This document shows positions 34,608 through 43,826 of a stretch of 64,000 bases of DNA, one piece after another. Source of the stretch: Nigrospora sphaerica (lineage: Eukaryota; Ascomycota; Sordariomycetes; Amphisphaeriales; Apiosporaceae); the NCBI GenBank assembly GCA_018287875.1, contig JAGVVL010000001.1:2356001-2420000 (forward strand), given 5' to 3'. The stretch's first letter is position 1; each line of letters begins with the position of its first letter. The notes beneath the pieces were generated by a model that saw only the letters and a list, made by a program, of their open reading frames with translations, was not told the origin of the DNA and made no database searches. A program made the position numbers and the translations under genes.

Positions 34608-36740
34608 TTATCTTCGGCTTCTAGCTGCCTTGCGCTCGTCCAGGATCCTCTGTCTCCAGTCCTCCAGTTTCTTGCCGGCCGTCATCATTTCGTCCCGCCC
34701 CTGCTCCTTAAACAAGACTCTCAGGAACCAGCGCAAACGCGCGACACGCCCCGGCTGGCCCTGCACCAGGTCTTTCGTAACGGCCTGCCAGAGCGTCTTG
34801 AGCGTCCGGGACGAAAGACGAGCCCCGTAGCTTTTGAGGTAGAGGTAGCAGGCTGTCACCAGACGGAGACGCTTCCTGTCGGAGAGATGGGGCGCGTGCG
34901 CAAACGCCTCGGCGGCCCTCTCTGCTTTTTTTATCTGCGTGATGGAGAGGCCCTTCCGAGGCCCGCTGGCCCGTATCAAGTAGTATTGCAGCTGACCCTT
35001 GGTTACACGTAGCCGGTAGCTGCGAGGGCGTGGGTCCCGCCTTGGGAAAAGTTTGAGAGTCTTGATGAGGCGGTCCGTCGGTGCCCCGGGGGATTTCGTC
35101 TCTACCAACTGATTCAGGGTGTCTTGAGCGAGCCTGGTGTTCCAAAACGTCTTCGAAACACGCCGGCTCTGGTGATAGCGAAAATAGACCTTGAGTGCCA
35201 ACTCGGAGTGACCAAAACCGGTGGCGAGGTTCGCCAACGGCGTCACATCGCTCTTCGCTAACGCCCTGAAGTATCGGAGGACGAGGATAATGTCCTGCTG
35301 GCGACCCAACTGGAGCAGAAAGTTGCAGAGGCCCTTGAAATAGCGCAGCTGGTCCATCCGCCAGAAATTGAAGCACAAAAGTGAGTAGGAATTCATCTCG
35401 TCGGCTTTTTTGAGAACGTTGTACACGTCGAGGATCCCCTTCACCGTGTAGCGGCTGTTCAGCCTGCCCAGGAATATGTGGCAGATTTCCCGCCGCGTCA
35501 GAGGCTGAACATCACTCCCTGCTTCCAGGAAAGCACACGCGTTGACGAAGAATACCTCATCGAGATCGCGTATTCTGGCCAGTACTTGCAGCCAGCAGAA
35601 ACGCATGGCCTCGTAGCCTGTTTCTCGGCCACGGACCACCTCGGCCAGTCGCTCGGTGGCTTCTTGCAGGATATGATGATGCTCCGGCAGGGCCAGCGCC
35701 TGCAGACAACTCTTGGCCATCTTGTTAGCCTGCCTCACGTACGTGCTCCTCCGCGTGGTTGTGCACCCCATGGCGAACAGAAACGTATTGATGTTTGCCA
35801 GTATACCTGAGCGCAGCGGAATGACAGCTTCTGGGCGGATGTGGCCCATGATCCGCTCAAAGATGCGAAGACTGTTGATCTGGAGGCGCGACGTTTCCTT
35901 GAGCAGCATGGACCACACTTCGTTGTCGACCCTTGGTCCCGTCCGAATGGCACACAAGGCGTCGAGCCCATCGAGCGAAACACTGAGAAGCTGTGATTTC
36001 AGATGCTCGAGCGAGGCTGGGGGGTCGTGGAAGCCAAGGGCTCGGCTCAGACTCCCTGTGAGGGCCGGGATGACAACACAGAGCGCAGGCCCCGATATTC
36101 GACCCGTCTCCAAGCTCTCCCGCAGCACACGGCAGAAGTCGGTAAAGGCGGGCCGGTCAAACAACGTCTGATCGAGGGAAGCATCTTGGACCAGCGCTTC
36201 GAGGCCCTGGCCAACGAGACCGAGCGGGTCGGTGCTGCCGTCCTCGGGGCCGGGGAATGGCAGGGCTTCGGCGGCCGTGGGGGAGGCCTCCGACACGGCA
36301 GCCGCGACGGTGCTGAAGGCGGGCGCGGCTGCACTGGGCGCAACGGCTGCTGACTCCTGATCCTCGGCCGAGAGCCAGTCCAACACACTCTGCCAGAGCT
36401 TACGCTCGTGTTGCTCCCGACGGCGGCCGTGGCGAGACGTTGGAGGCTGCCACCGCCATTGGGACAGGTCCGGAAGGTTCTCGAGCGTCCACTGGGGCGC
36501 GGATCCGTGGCTTTGGCCGAAAGTCAGCTCGCCCATCTGTCGTTTATTCTGGCGCCTGCGGCTCTCCAGCGGCCCTGGACACGAGGAGCCATGGCGGTGG
36601 AAGGTATAGGACACGGCACAGTAGCGGTCATAAGCGGTGGCCAGGGCGGCCTCGGAGATCCATATGCTGCTGCTGTCTTGACGGCCGAACAAGCGACGGT
36701 TGAATGCTCTGCAGCATTGTGACGTCGGGCGCAGCGACAT
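34608..36740 (-). CDS. Uncharacterised 710-residue protein, possibly mitochondrial and helical-repeat
   Basis: This is a single-exon gene beginning with ATG at 36740. I do not recognise a named family. The first 20 residues are Arg-rich without acidic residues (RAFNRRLFGRQ), which would suit a mitochondrial presequence. From about residue 190 the protein is a succession of predicted amphipathic helices with recurring segments such as FVNACAFLEAG and GILDVYNVLKKADEMNSYSLL, suggestive of a PPR/TPR-like solenoid. The last 170 residues are highly basic (LRVTKGQLQYYLIRAS, KKLEDWRQRILDERKAARSRR), as in proteins that touch RNA or mitoribosomes. Function and location are inferences. The gene is divergent from hem12 over 799 bp, so the two could share promoter elements. 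Confidence 0.72.
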   Translation of the reverse strand: MSLRPTSQCCRAFNRRLFGRQDSSSIWISEAALATAYDRYCAVSYTFHRHGSSCPGPLESRRRQNKRQMGELTFGQSHGSAPQWTLENLPDLSQWRWQPPTSRHGRRREQHERKLWQSVLDWLSAEDQESAAVAPSAAAPAFSTVAAAVSEASPTAAEALPFPGPEDGSTDPLGLVGQGLEALVQDASLDQTLFDRPAFTDFCRVLRESLETGRISGPALCVVIPALTGSLSRALGFHDPPASLEHLKSQLLSVSLDGLDALCAIRTGPRVDNEVWSMLLKETSRLQINSLRIFERIMGHIRPEAVIPLRSGILANINTFLFAMGCTTTRRSTYVRQANKMAKSCLQALALPEHHHILQEATERLAEVVRGRETGYEAMRFCWLQVLARIRDLDEVFFVNACAFLEAGSDVQPLTRREICHIFLGRLNSRYTVKGILDVYNVLKKADEMNSYSLLCFNFWRMDQLRYFKGLCNFLLQLGRQQDIILVLRYFRALAKSDVTPLANLATGFGHSELALKVYFRYHQSRRVSKTFWNTRLAQDTLNQLVETKSPGAPTDRLIKTLKLFPRRDPRPRSYRLRVTKGQLQYYLIRASGPRKGLSITQIKKAERAAEAFAHAPHLSDRKRLRLVTACYLYLKSYGARLSSRTLKTLWQAVTKDLVQGQPGRVARLRWFLRVLFKEQGRDEMMTAGKKLEDWRQRILDERKAARSRR

Positions 36741-37539
36741 GGGAGATGACGAGCCTAGGACTGCCGCGTCGGAAGGGAAGTGGGCGCGGAACGGCAGTCC
36801 CGGTCAATTGGGTCGAGAGGGCGGGCGTCGGTGGTCAGCGCATCGAGGCAGACGGCAAGGAAGCGGTCGTGATCACGGATTTTGCGGGCTGGGAAGCGGC
36901 CAGCGACGACTTGCGCGCCGGTGGAGGTGGTCGTGTGCGGAAGCTTTACCGGCCTCGTGGGGGGAGCCTTGCCAATTAGGATGGAATGGATGGATAGATC
37001 TCTCGCCAGCCCTGCCCGCCTCAAGGTTGTAATGGTACATGTAACATGTACACAACAAGTAGACTTGACCGTAATAATCCCATACCTGTGGGAGAGCCCG
37101 CGACGACATCCCGCATGCTTGCTAGATTCGGAATGGGCCACAGCTTTCCGACTGCGGGGCTGCGGGAGCTTGGCTGCTACTTGTACTCGTAGGATGTAGT
37201 ACAGCTGTACTACACAATACGTACTATGGTTTGTGTGTAGCTGATGTATCTAAATGTACTTGCTAACCTAGGAAAGTATCGCAGAGCTGACCTACTGCAG
37301 GACACATCCCACCTCGGCGAATAGCATGAATGGATGTACTTTTTTTGTACAGACTTCCCATATTTTCTAGGCTCCAAAGCTACAGAACTACCTACCCTGG
37401 ATAGATTGCCGTACCTGGGCCGGCGATGACAGCTTCTACCCTCGCCGAGCCAAAGCCCCGTCTGCCTCAATTCGCCAGTCTGAACCCGTCTTCCTCTATA
37501 CACATTCACTTGGCGGTAGCGCAGCCGTCCTCCGTCATC
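36741..37539. promoter_or_regulatory. Divergent promoter region between the 710-residue gene and hem12
   Basis: This 799-bp region contains AT-richer DNA with repeated GTAC/TGTAC strings (about 37035-37350). No coding ORF is credible and no specific binding site can be named. Confidence 0.55.
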
Positions 37540-38875
37540 ATGGCCCACGAATTCGAGCCTCTAACCAACGATCTCATCCTGAGAACAGCGCGGGGTAATA
37601 CGCACCACCACTTCCACCACCACCAACACTACCCTCCACTTCCCGGGAGCGCCGGCTGACCACTCCTCCCCTTTGGCTACCTCACAGGCGAAAATGTTGA
37701 ACGCGCCCCGATCTGGATCATGCGCCAGGGCAAGTCCCCCGCCGTCCGGCTCCTTCCCCCGCCTGGCGATCGTTGTTGGCTGATCGTCGAGCGCGTGATC
37801 GTGCCATTGCAGCCGGCCGATACCTGCCCGAGTACCACGAGGCCAAGGGCCAACGCGACTTCTTCGAGTGCTGCCGCGACCCCGAGGTGGCCTCAACACT
37901 GACGCTGCAGCCCATTGACCGCTTCGACGGCCTGCTCGACGCCTCCATCATCTTCTCCGACATCCTCGTCGTGCCCCAGGCCATGGGCATGGTCGTCAAG
38001 ATGCTGGATAAGGTGGGCCCGCACTTCCCGTGTCCCTTGAAGTCGCCCGACGACGGCCAGTACGCCGAAGTCATGAAGAAGAAGGTCGACGTCGCCGCCG
38101 AGCTGGACTACGTCTACAAGGCCATCACCCTGACGCGCAAGAAGCTCAAGGGCCGCGTGCCCCTGATCGGCTTCTGCGGCGCCCCCTGGACCCTGCTGTG
38201 CTACATGGTCGAGGGCGGCGGCACCAAGATCTTCAAGGAGAGCAAGAAGTGGATTTACCTCTACCCCGAGGAGTCCAAGGCCCTCCTGCAGAAGATCTCC
38301 GAGGTCTGTGTCGAATATCTGGCCCTCCAGGTCCAAGCCGGAGCCCAGATGATCCAGGTCTTCGATTCCTGGGCCGGCGAGCTGTCGCCTTCCACCTTCA
38401 AAGTCTTTAGCGCGCCGTACCTGGCCTACATCGCCAAGCACCTCCCCTTGAAGTTGAAGGAGATGGGTCTGGAACAGGTTCCCATGATCGTCTTCCCCAA
38501 GGGAGCCGACCAATCGCTGGATTCCGTCTGCGACCTGGGCTACAACGTCGTGGGCCTCGACTGGCAGATTGACCCTGCGGACGCCGTCAAGATCCGGGGA
38601 GACCGGCCGATAGTGTTCCAGGGCAACGCCGACCCGGGTATTTTGTACGGGTCGCACCAGTCCATCACCGAGACGGTCGAGCACATGGTTAAGGGCTTCG
38701 GCGGCGGCAAGAAAGGCTGGATTGGCAACCTCGGCCACGGTAAGCCGTGTCCTGTCATTTGGGGGTTGTAATGCTCGTGCTAACTCTTTGGTACCCCTCA
38801 GGCGTGACCCCATTTGTCAAGCCCGATGACTTGAGATTCTATCTTTCCGAGGTTCAGCGCGTATCAAAGCAATGA
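37540..38875 (+). CDS. hem12: Uroporphyrinogen decarboxylase
   Basis: Exons are 37540-37594, 37688-37729, 37813-38739 and 38802-38875, giving 365 residues, a normal length for the family. The enzyme removes four carboxyl groups from uroporphyrinogen III to make coproporphyrinogen III in cytosolic heme synthesis. Family signature 1 is split over exons 2 and 3 (PIWIMRQ then AGRYLPEYHEAKG), carrying the substrate-binding Arg31 and Arg35. The catalytic Asp is in IIFSDILVVPQAMG (Asp82), and signature 2 is IGFCGAPWTLLCYMVEGGG. All junctions are phase 1. The second intron starts with GC (AGG|GCAAGT) rather than GT, and no GT nearby preserves the conserved protein sequence. The end is EVQRVSKQ. It converges on the GNAT gene with a 120-bp gap. 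Confidence 0.96.
37730..37812 (+). other. GC-AG intron in hem12
   Basis: The intron is 83 nt, with donor GCAAGT preceded by AGG and acceptor ATTGCAG. GCAAGT is the usual form of the minor GC donor class. Joining restores MRQ-AGRYLPEY, the family signature. Confidence 0.88.
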
Positions 38876-38995
38876 CGGGTGGCCGGCAGGGGATGCATCG
38901 GAGAGCCTGACGAGGCTCGCGGCACTGTGTATTATAAGCTGTAGTCGGCCTTGACACTGTCTAAATCTATTGTGCTCCTGTTATGCGTGTTAGTA

Positions 38996-40496
38996 TCAGA
39001 CTCGATAGATGAGTCTTTCATAGAGTACTTCCCAGGAAAGCGTCCATGCAACTTCACCCCCCAAGCTTCTGCAAACCCCCTGACTGCTCGCGTTGTCCGG
39101 TGCCACGTCAGCACTGCACAGGGTGGTGCCCTCGTCCCCGTGGTCTTTCATATAATCGCGGATCAGCTTGGCGGCAACGGCCTTCTACAACACCCTGGAT
39201 CAGTACCAGCCAGATAGATGGACATGACAAAGAAGTGTGAAGGGGGGTAATGGCCCGAGCATCGGTGTCGGAAAGGGGGCCAGCTGAGAATACGGGGATT
39301 TGCTTACGGCAAGTCCACGCCCTCGGTAGGCCTCCTCGCAGTGAAGACTGGTGAGCGACAAATCGGGCCCTGTGGGCGTGACGGTCAGTGTGAGCCACCA
39401 TGGCCCGCCTTACGCTGGGGGGGCATCGGCCAGGGGGGGTGCCGCCAACGTACCCAAGAAACTCCACGCGATCGGCGTACCGTCCTCGAGCTCGATGCTC
39501 GCGCTGGGCAGCAACTTGAGCGTCCGCCTGCACGGCAAGGAAGAAGAACAGACACGCGTCAGTGCCCGGTTTTGCTCTCCCCCTTCCGTCTCCCGGGGGA
39601 AAAGGGGGTGAAAAAAGGGGGGCCGGCAACTTACTCGGTCCTCCGGATCTTACTCCGCGACAGCACGAGGCCGAGGTCGGCGCGGCGGACGGTGGCCCAG
39701 CGCAGGCCGGCGGGCAGCGGCGCGGAAGGCGGCGTCGGAAGCGCCTCGGGCCGCAGCAGCCACTTATCGAAGACGTTAACAGTCGGGAACACGACGCCCG
39801 CCGTGGCGAGGGCTGCCCGCGTCCGCTCGGCCAGCGCTCCCGCCAGCTATCATTCACCCCGGGACGTCAGTAAACCTTTCCTCACACCAGGTGGGTGTCC
39901 GCCGAAGCCGGGGGGGGGGGAGGTTGTTTCCTTCCCGGAGCGGGCGCCGTCGAGGGTCCCGGAACTTTCAGAAAAGCAAAAAGCCCGGCGGGCAGTACAA
40001 CGAGAGGGGATTCCGAGGGGCGCGGAAAATAGGTTCACCAAGGAAACACCGCATTGTTACTTACCACCGCCGGCCCCAGCGTCCGCGGCGCCGGCCACGC
40101 GTCCCGCACCGCCCGCACCTGCGCCAGCACCGCCAGCGCCGGGGCCACGAGGGACCGCCCCGGTCCGGACGAGGACGACGACGGCGACGCCGCCTCCTTT
40201 TCCAGCGAGGCGTACAGCCAGATCTCCGTCTCGGGCCCGCGCGACAGGTCAAGGTAGGCGGCCGCGAACGGGGCCGCCGCCGCCTCGTCGCCGCCGCCGT
40301 CCCGAGGTCGCGGGGGCCCGGCCGCCGAGCACGCGAACAAGACGTGCGTGGTCTCGGTCCGGCCGCCGGGGGAGCGGGTGAACTGCAGGCGCCGGAGAAG
40401 GGGCAGCGAGTACGGAAGGTGGGCCGTCAGAAGACGCATGAGGCTATCGGGCGGCTCGGCGTACAGTGTGACGCCGGGGGCCATGACCGAGTCCAT
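38996..40496 (-). CDS. GNAT family N-acetyltransferase
   Basis: Five exons, 40496-40065, 39846-39635, 39527-39454, 39369-39308 and 39184-38996, give 322 residues. Introns are 218, 107, 84 and 123 nt with donors GTAAGT, GTAAGT, GTACGT and GTAAGC and matching phases. The start is the ATG of MDSVMAPGVTLYAE. The C-terminal half carries the GNAT core: IELEDGTPIAWSFLG, LTSLHCEEAYRGRGLA-KAVAAKLIRDYM and ADVAPDNASSQGVCRSLGGEVAW. The acetyl-CoA loop RGRGLA sits at the end of exon 4. The layout resembles fungal glycine-N-acyltransferase/FR47-like GNATs, which acylate small amines or N-termini, but the substrate cannot be told. Its 3' end faces hem12. The long first intron is the least certain junction. 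Confidence 0.84.
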
Positions 40497-41305
40497 TGGG
40501 GATCGTGTACCGAAGGGGGGGCGATGGCGTGGTTCTCGTTGGGGTTTCGGCCTCGGTGTTATTGTTCGTGCCCGGTGGTGGCGTGCGGAAGTCCATATGC
40601 TTGAACACGGCAAATGACATACAAAGGTGTATACTTGGGTATATACTTATTACAGCCCAGGGGCACCGCTGTCTTGTCGTTCGCTGTCCTGGGGTTGGGC
40701 GTCATCTACTTGCATACTCGGCCGGAGCTTCGAGTCCTCGCGGCCAATGGGAAAGTCGAATAGCCCACAAGTGTGACTGGCTCGCTTCCTTTATCGGCGG
40801 CGCCCCTTCCCAAGGCCGGGATGGCTTCCAATGTTTGCGCCGCGGTTGCATACCGGCGTCCAATGTCCGCGGGCCATGTCTATGTAAGTAATGCAGGTAC
40901 ATACGCAAATATAACCGAGCGTTCTATTCGTAAGGCGTGTGTAGTTTCCAGCGTTGCACGTGAAGACGGACCGTCACATTGGGGTATCATTACCTAATGG
41001 GTGAAGTACACTCTCGCTACCTGCGGGACAATCCCCCCCTCCCACCACCAAACGCCGCCATGCTCTCCCGGCTCTCCAGACCAGCACGTATGTTGCCCCG
41101 TTTCCTCTCCTCGCAGGTGGTACTTCTGTTCAAGAGCCGACCGGGCATCGAAGAAGAGAAACCACGGGACACGACAGCCGTAGGGGAAACAGACTAACGC
41201 ATCCACGCCCAGACATGCGGGAGAAGGAAAGGACCCGCTAGAATGGGGAAGCACTGCAACCCTCCAAACCCCCCTCCTCACCAACTCTCCTCTGGCCTGA
41301 GCACT
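40497..41305. promoter_or_regulatory. Region upstream of the GNAT gene
   Basis: This 0.8-kb region lies between two minus-strand genes and contains the GNAT promoter and the 3' flank of the GRGG-repeat gene. A CACGTG lies at 40957-40962, about 460 bases upstream of the GNAT start; a single hexamer is weak evidence of regulation. Confidence 0.5.
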
Positions 41306-41867
41306 CTATGGCTTCTTGCCAAACAGCCACTCTTTGCCCTTGCTTGCCAAGCTGGCGTGGTCGTGGTTCTTGGTCTTCTCGTCGGTGGTCGTCGCGGCCG
41401 GTTCGTCGTTTTTCTTGGCGGCCTCGGGCTCTTCCGATCCCATCTTGACAATATTGGCCGCGCCGCCGCGGCCGAGGCGGGCGACGCCGTCGTTATGCTG
41501 CCGCTCCGTGACACTGCATGCGCGCGCCGCACGTATTAGTCGTGCTTTTGGTGACGGTTGCAGCGGACGGATAGAGAATGTGTGGAGAGAGGCAGAGGGA
41601 GAGGCCCAAGGAAGAGCAGGGCCCTCCTTCTAGCTCCGCGAACGCAGGGAAGACGAGTAAGACTTACGGGCCGACATCCTGGAGCGCGCGCGTCTGGTTC
41701 GGGTCTATGTTGTTGTGCATGTTCCCCGAGCCGCCGCGGCCCGTCGTCACGACCGACTGCTTCAACACGGGCGTCTCGAGGTCCTTGGGCTGGATCTTGG
41801 GCGACTTCGAGGCGTCGCCAATGTTGCCGGCGCCGCCGCGGCCCGTCGAAGTCAAATGGGAGGACAT
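41306..41867 (-). CDS. Small GRGG-repeat protein (DUF3602, Par32 type)
   Basis: Exons are 41867-41668 and 41513-41306, joined across a 154-nt intron (GTAAGT to CATGCAG, phase 2), giving 135 residues. Three copies of a GRGG[AS][GA]N motif occur at residues 9-15 (TGRGGAGNIG), 43-49 (TGRGGSGNMHNN) and 81-87 (LGRGGAANIV). This is the hallmark of the DUF3602 family, to which yeast Par32 belongs. Par32 is phosphorylated after rapamycin treatment and inhibits Mep ammonium transporters in yeast. The rest is hydrophilic and probably disordered (EEPEAAKKNDEPA), ending KGKEWLFGKKP. No membrane segment or catalytic motif is visible. A role in nitrogen/TOR signalling is inferred from the yeast relative. 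Confidence 0.85.
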
Positions 41868-43826
41868 GGCGACGGTATAGGGGAGGACGCGCCTTCGTCT
41901 TCTGGTCTCTCGCGGGCGCAAATAGATGGGCCGTCTTTCGTCTACGAGTATGCCCCTGCAGGATCCGAATGCGCTTCCGTGTGTTGGTATGTAAAGCGAG
42001 GGTCGACCCAAAGAGGCAGGCAAAAGGCCGAGGGACTCGTTCGCCGACTTTCGCAATGCGATCACGTAACAGTACCTTGACTAGTCGGGAGTAGCCACGC
42101 TGCCTGACTTATGTGTGCGGCTGCGAGCGAGTCGGTTGAAGCAAAGCTGGCAATAACACAAACACTAGCTGCTGGACAGCAAAAACAACAAGGCAGGATA
42201 GGATGGATGAATCGAAAACCGGGAGCGAGGTGGGAAGGCACGACGGATCAAGCACTGCACTTAAAAGATGGACGCCAATCACCTGAGCCAGCGTCTGCCT
42301 TGCCTTTGTGTGCGTGATACCGCGACTTGGCAGCCGGGCGCCAAATGTCCATCCATCCCATCCAAGGTCCAGCTTGGGGGAGAGCGCCTGCGCCCAGTAC
42401 GAAGTTGGGCGAACAATGGACAAAAGAGGTAGGTACCTGCCGAGATGGCGTTTTCCCTTGCGCCCGTCATCCATCCCACTCTCGTCCGGCCCGCCTCGCA
42501 ACAGAGCAGGGAAAAAGGCGCCGTGGCCATCCATCGCGCAAGAAGGAGGCGTCTTGCATCATAGGCACAGATGGAGATGGGTACCGGGGAGGTAGGGTAG
42601 GGTAGGGGTACTTTGGCCAGCCAGCCGGGCATGGATGGAAAATCAAAGCCATCTCGCTCCACTTCCCAGGCCCGACGGACGACGATCCTGGACTAAAAAT
42701 GGTCAATTTCTAAGACGTAATCGAAACTCGACACGGCCGACCCCCGAACCGAACGCGAAAGCCTGTCTTAGGAAGACGCCACGGGCAATGCCGAGCGCCC
42801 TCGCCAACGACACCCGATCAGTTGTACTCCGTATTACAATCCTATTCCCTCGTGACACCCACTGCTGGCGGCTTGCCCTCAGCCAGCTGGCCGGCCGCTT
42901 CCTGGCAAGGTGTACATCTAGAACGCAGCCACGGTTAGCCCTTTTTCGGCTTCATGATCCACCAGTATTCGAAGGTAAATGCTAGGGACTAAACGACCTG
43001 GGGGCCCGACTCCAGCATGACCCGCCCTCCCCAGAGTTGCCTCTTTCTTCAGAGTCGACCTCTTCTTAGCCACCCATCCCCCACTCCATATCCCTCGCAA
43101 GGTGCCCAGCTTCTGCTCCGTCTCCCCAAATACTCTGCCGCAATAGGTGATTGAAAGAAAAGGCACACCCCTCCCCCGTCCTGGTGGTCCACGAAGGATA
43201 CACATGAGTCAACCCCCGAAAGGGGTCGGGGAGTCGGAATAACGCCCCGTCGACCTTTTTCCTCCGCAGAATACCCCCCTTCACCCCCTGTGTCCCGTCC
43301 TGGGGCCGTGCCCCAAGCCGGAGCCACGCACGAGGCGGGCCCGACATGAAGAACCAAGTGATACCCTCCGAAGGGAAGAATTCAAGGTGGTCCATTCATT
43401 GCCGATAATCTCATGTCTTCTTGTTTTGGCTATCGGATCCGCCTGTACGTTTTGGGTCAAGTTCCGGAGTAATATCATATCCCATCAGAAGTCGTCGTAC
43501 ATCATGCCGATTCAGTTGATAAAAGTGTCGAATAACGCCTGGCTGTACCCACGCCTCGCCCGAGATAAGAAAATAAATAACAGTATATGGTGCCGTTGCT
43601 GTTGGCTGTCTTTGGTCGCAATCAGGTCTTTGTATACACGGGTAGAAATCGCGAAGAATCGATTTGCTCCCAAAAGGGCTTCTCGGGTCGAGAAGGTCGA
43701 AGGGTTGTAGAAAGAAGAAGTGGTATCTGATCTTGAAACGTGACGTATATCCAGCGACAAGGCGGGCCCCAAATGACGAGGCTCGTTAGGAAATTTCAAA
43801 AGAAGGGGGTGCCGTCTGATGGTGGG
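41868..43826. other. Intergenic region upstream of the GRGG-repeat gene
   Basis: Nearly 2 kb lie between two minus-strand genes and hold the probable promoter of the GRGG-repeat gene and the 3' flank of the GEF gene. Only short ORFs without recognisable domains occur. Confidence 0.5.

Noticed and set aside
34062..35012. 316-codon plus-strand open frame
   Set aside because: It overlaps the 3' part of the 710-residue gene in antisense and shows no domain.
40715..40745. TTCGAGTCC string resembling a tRNA T-arm
   Set aside because: Arms mismatch and no other tRNA element is nearby.
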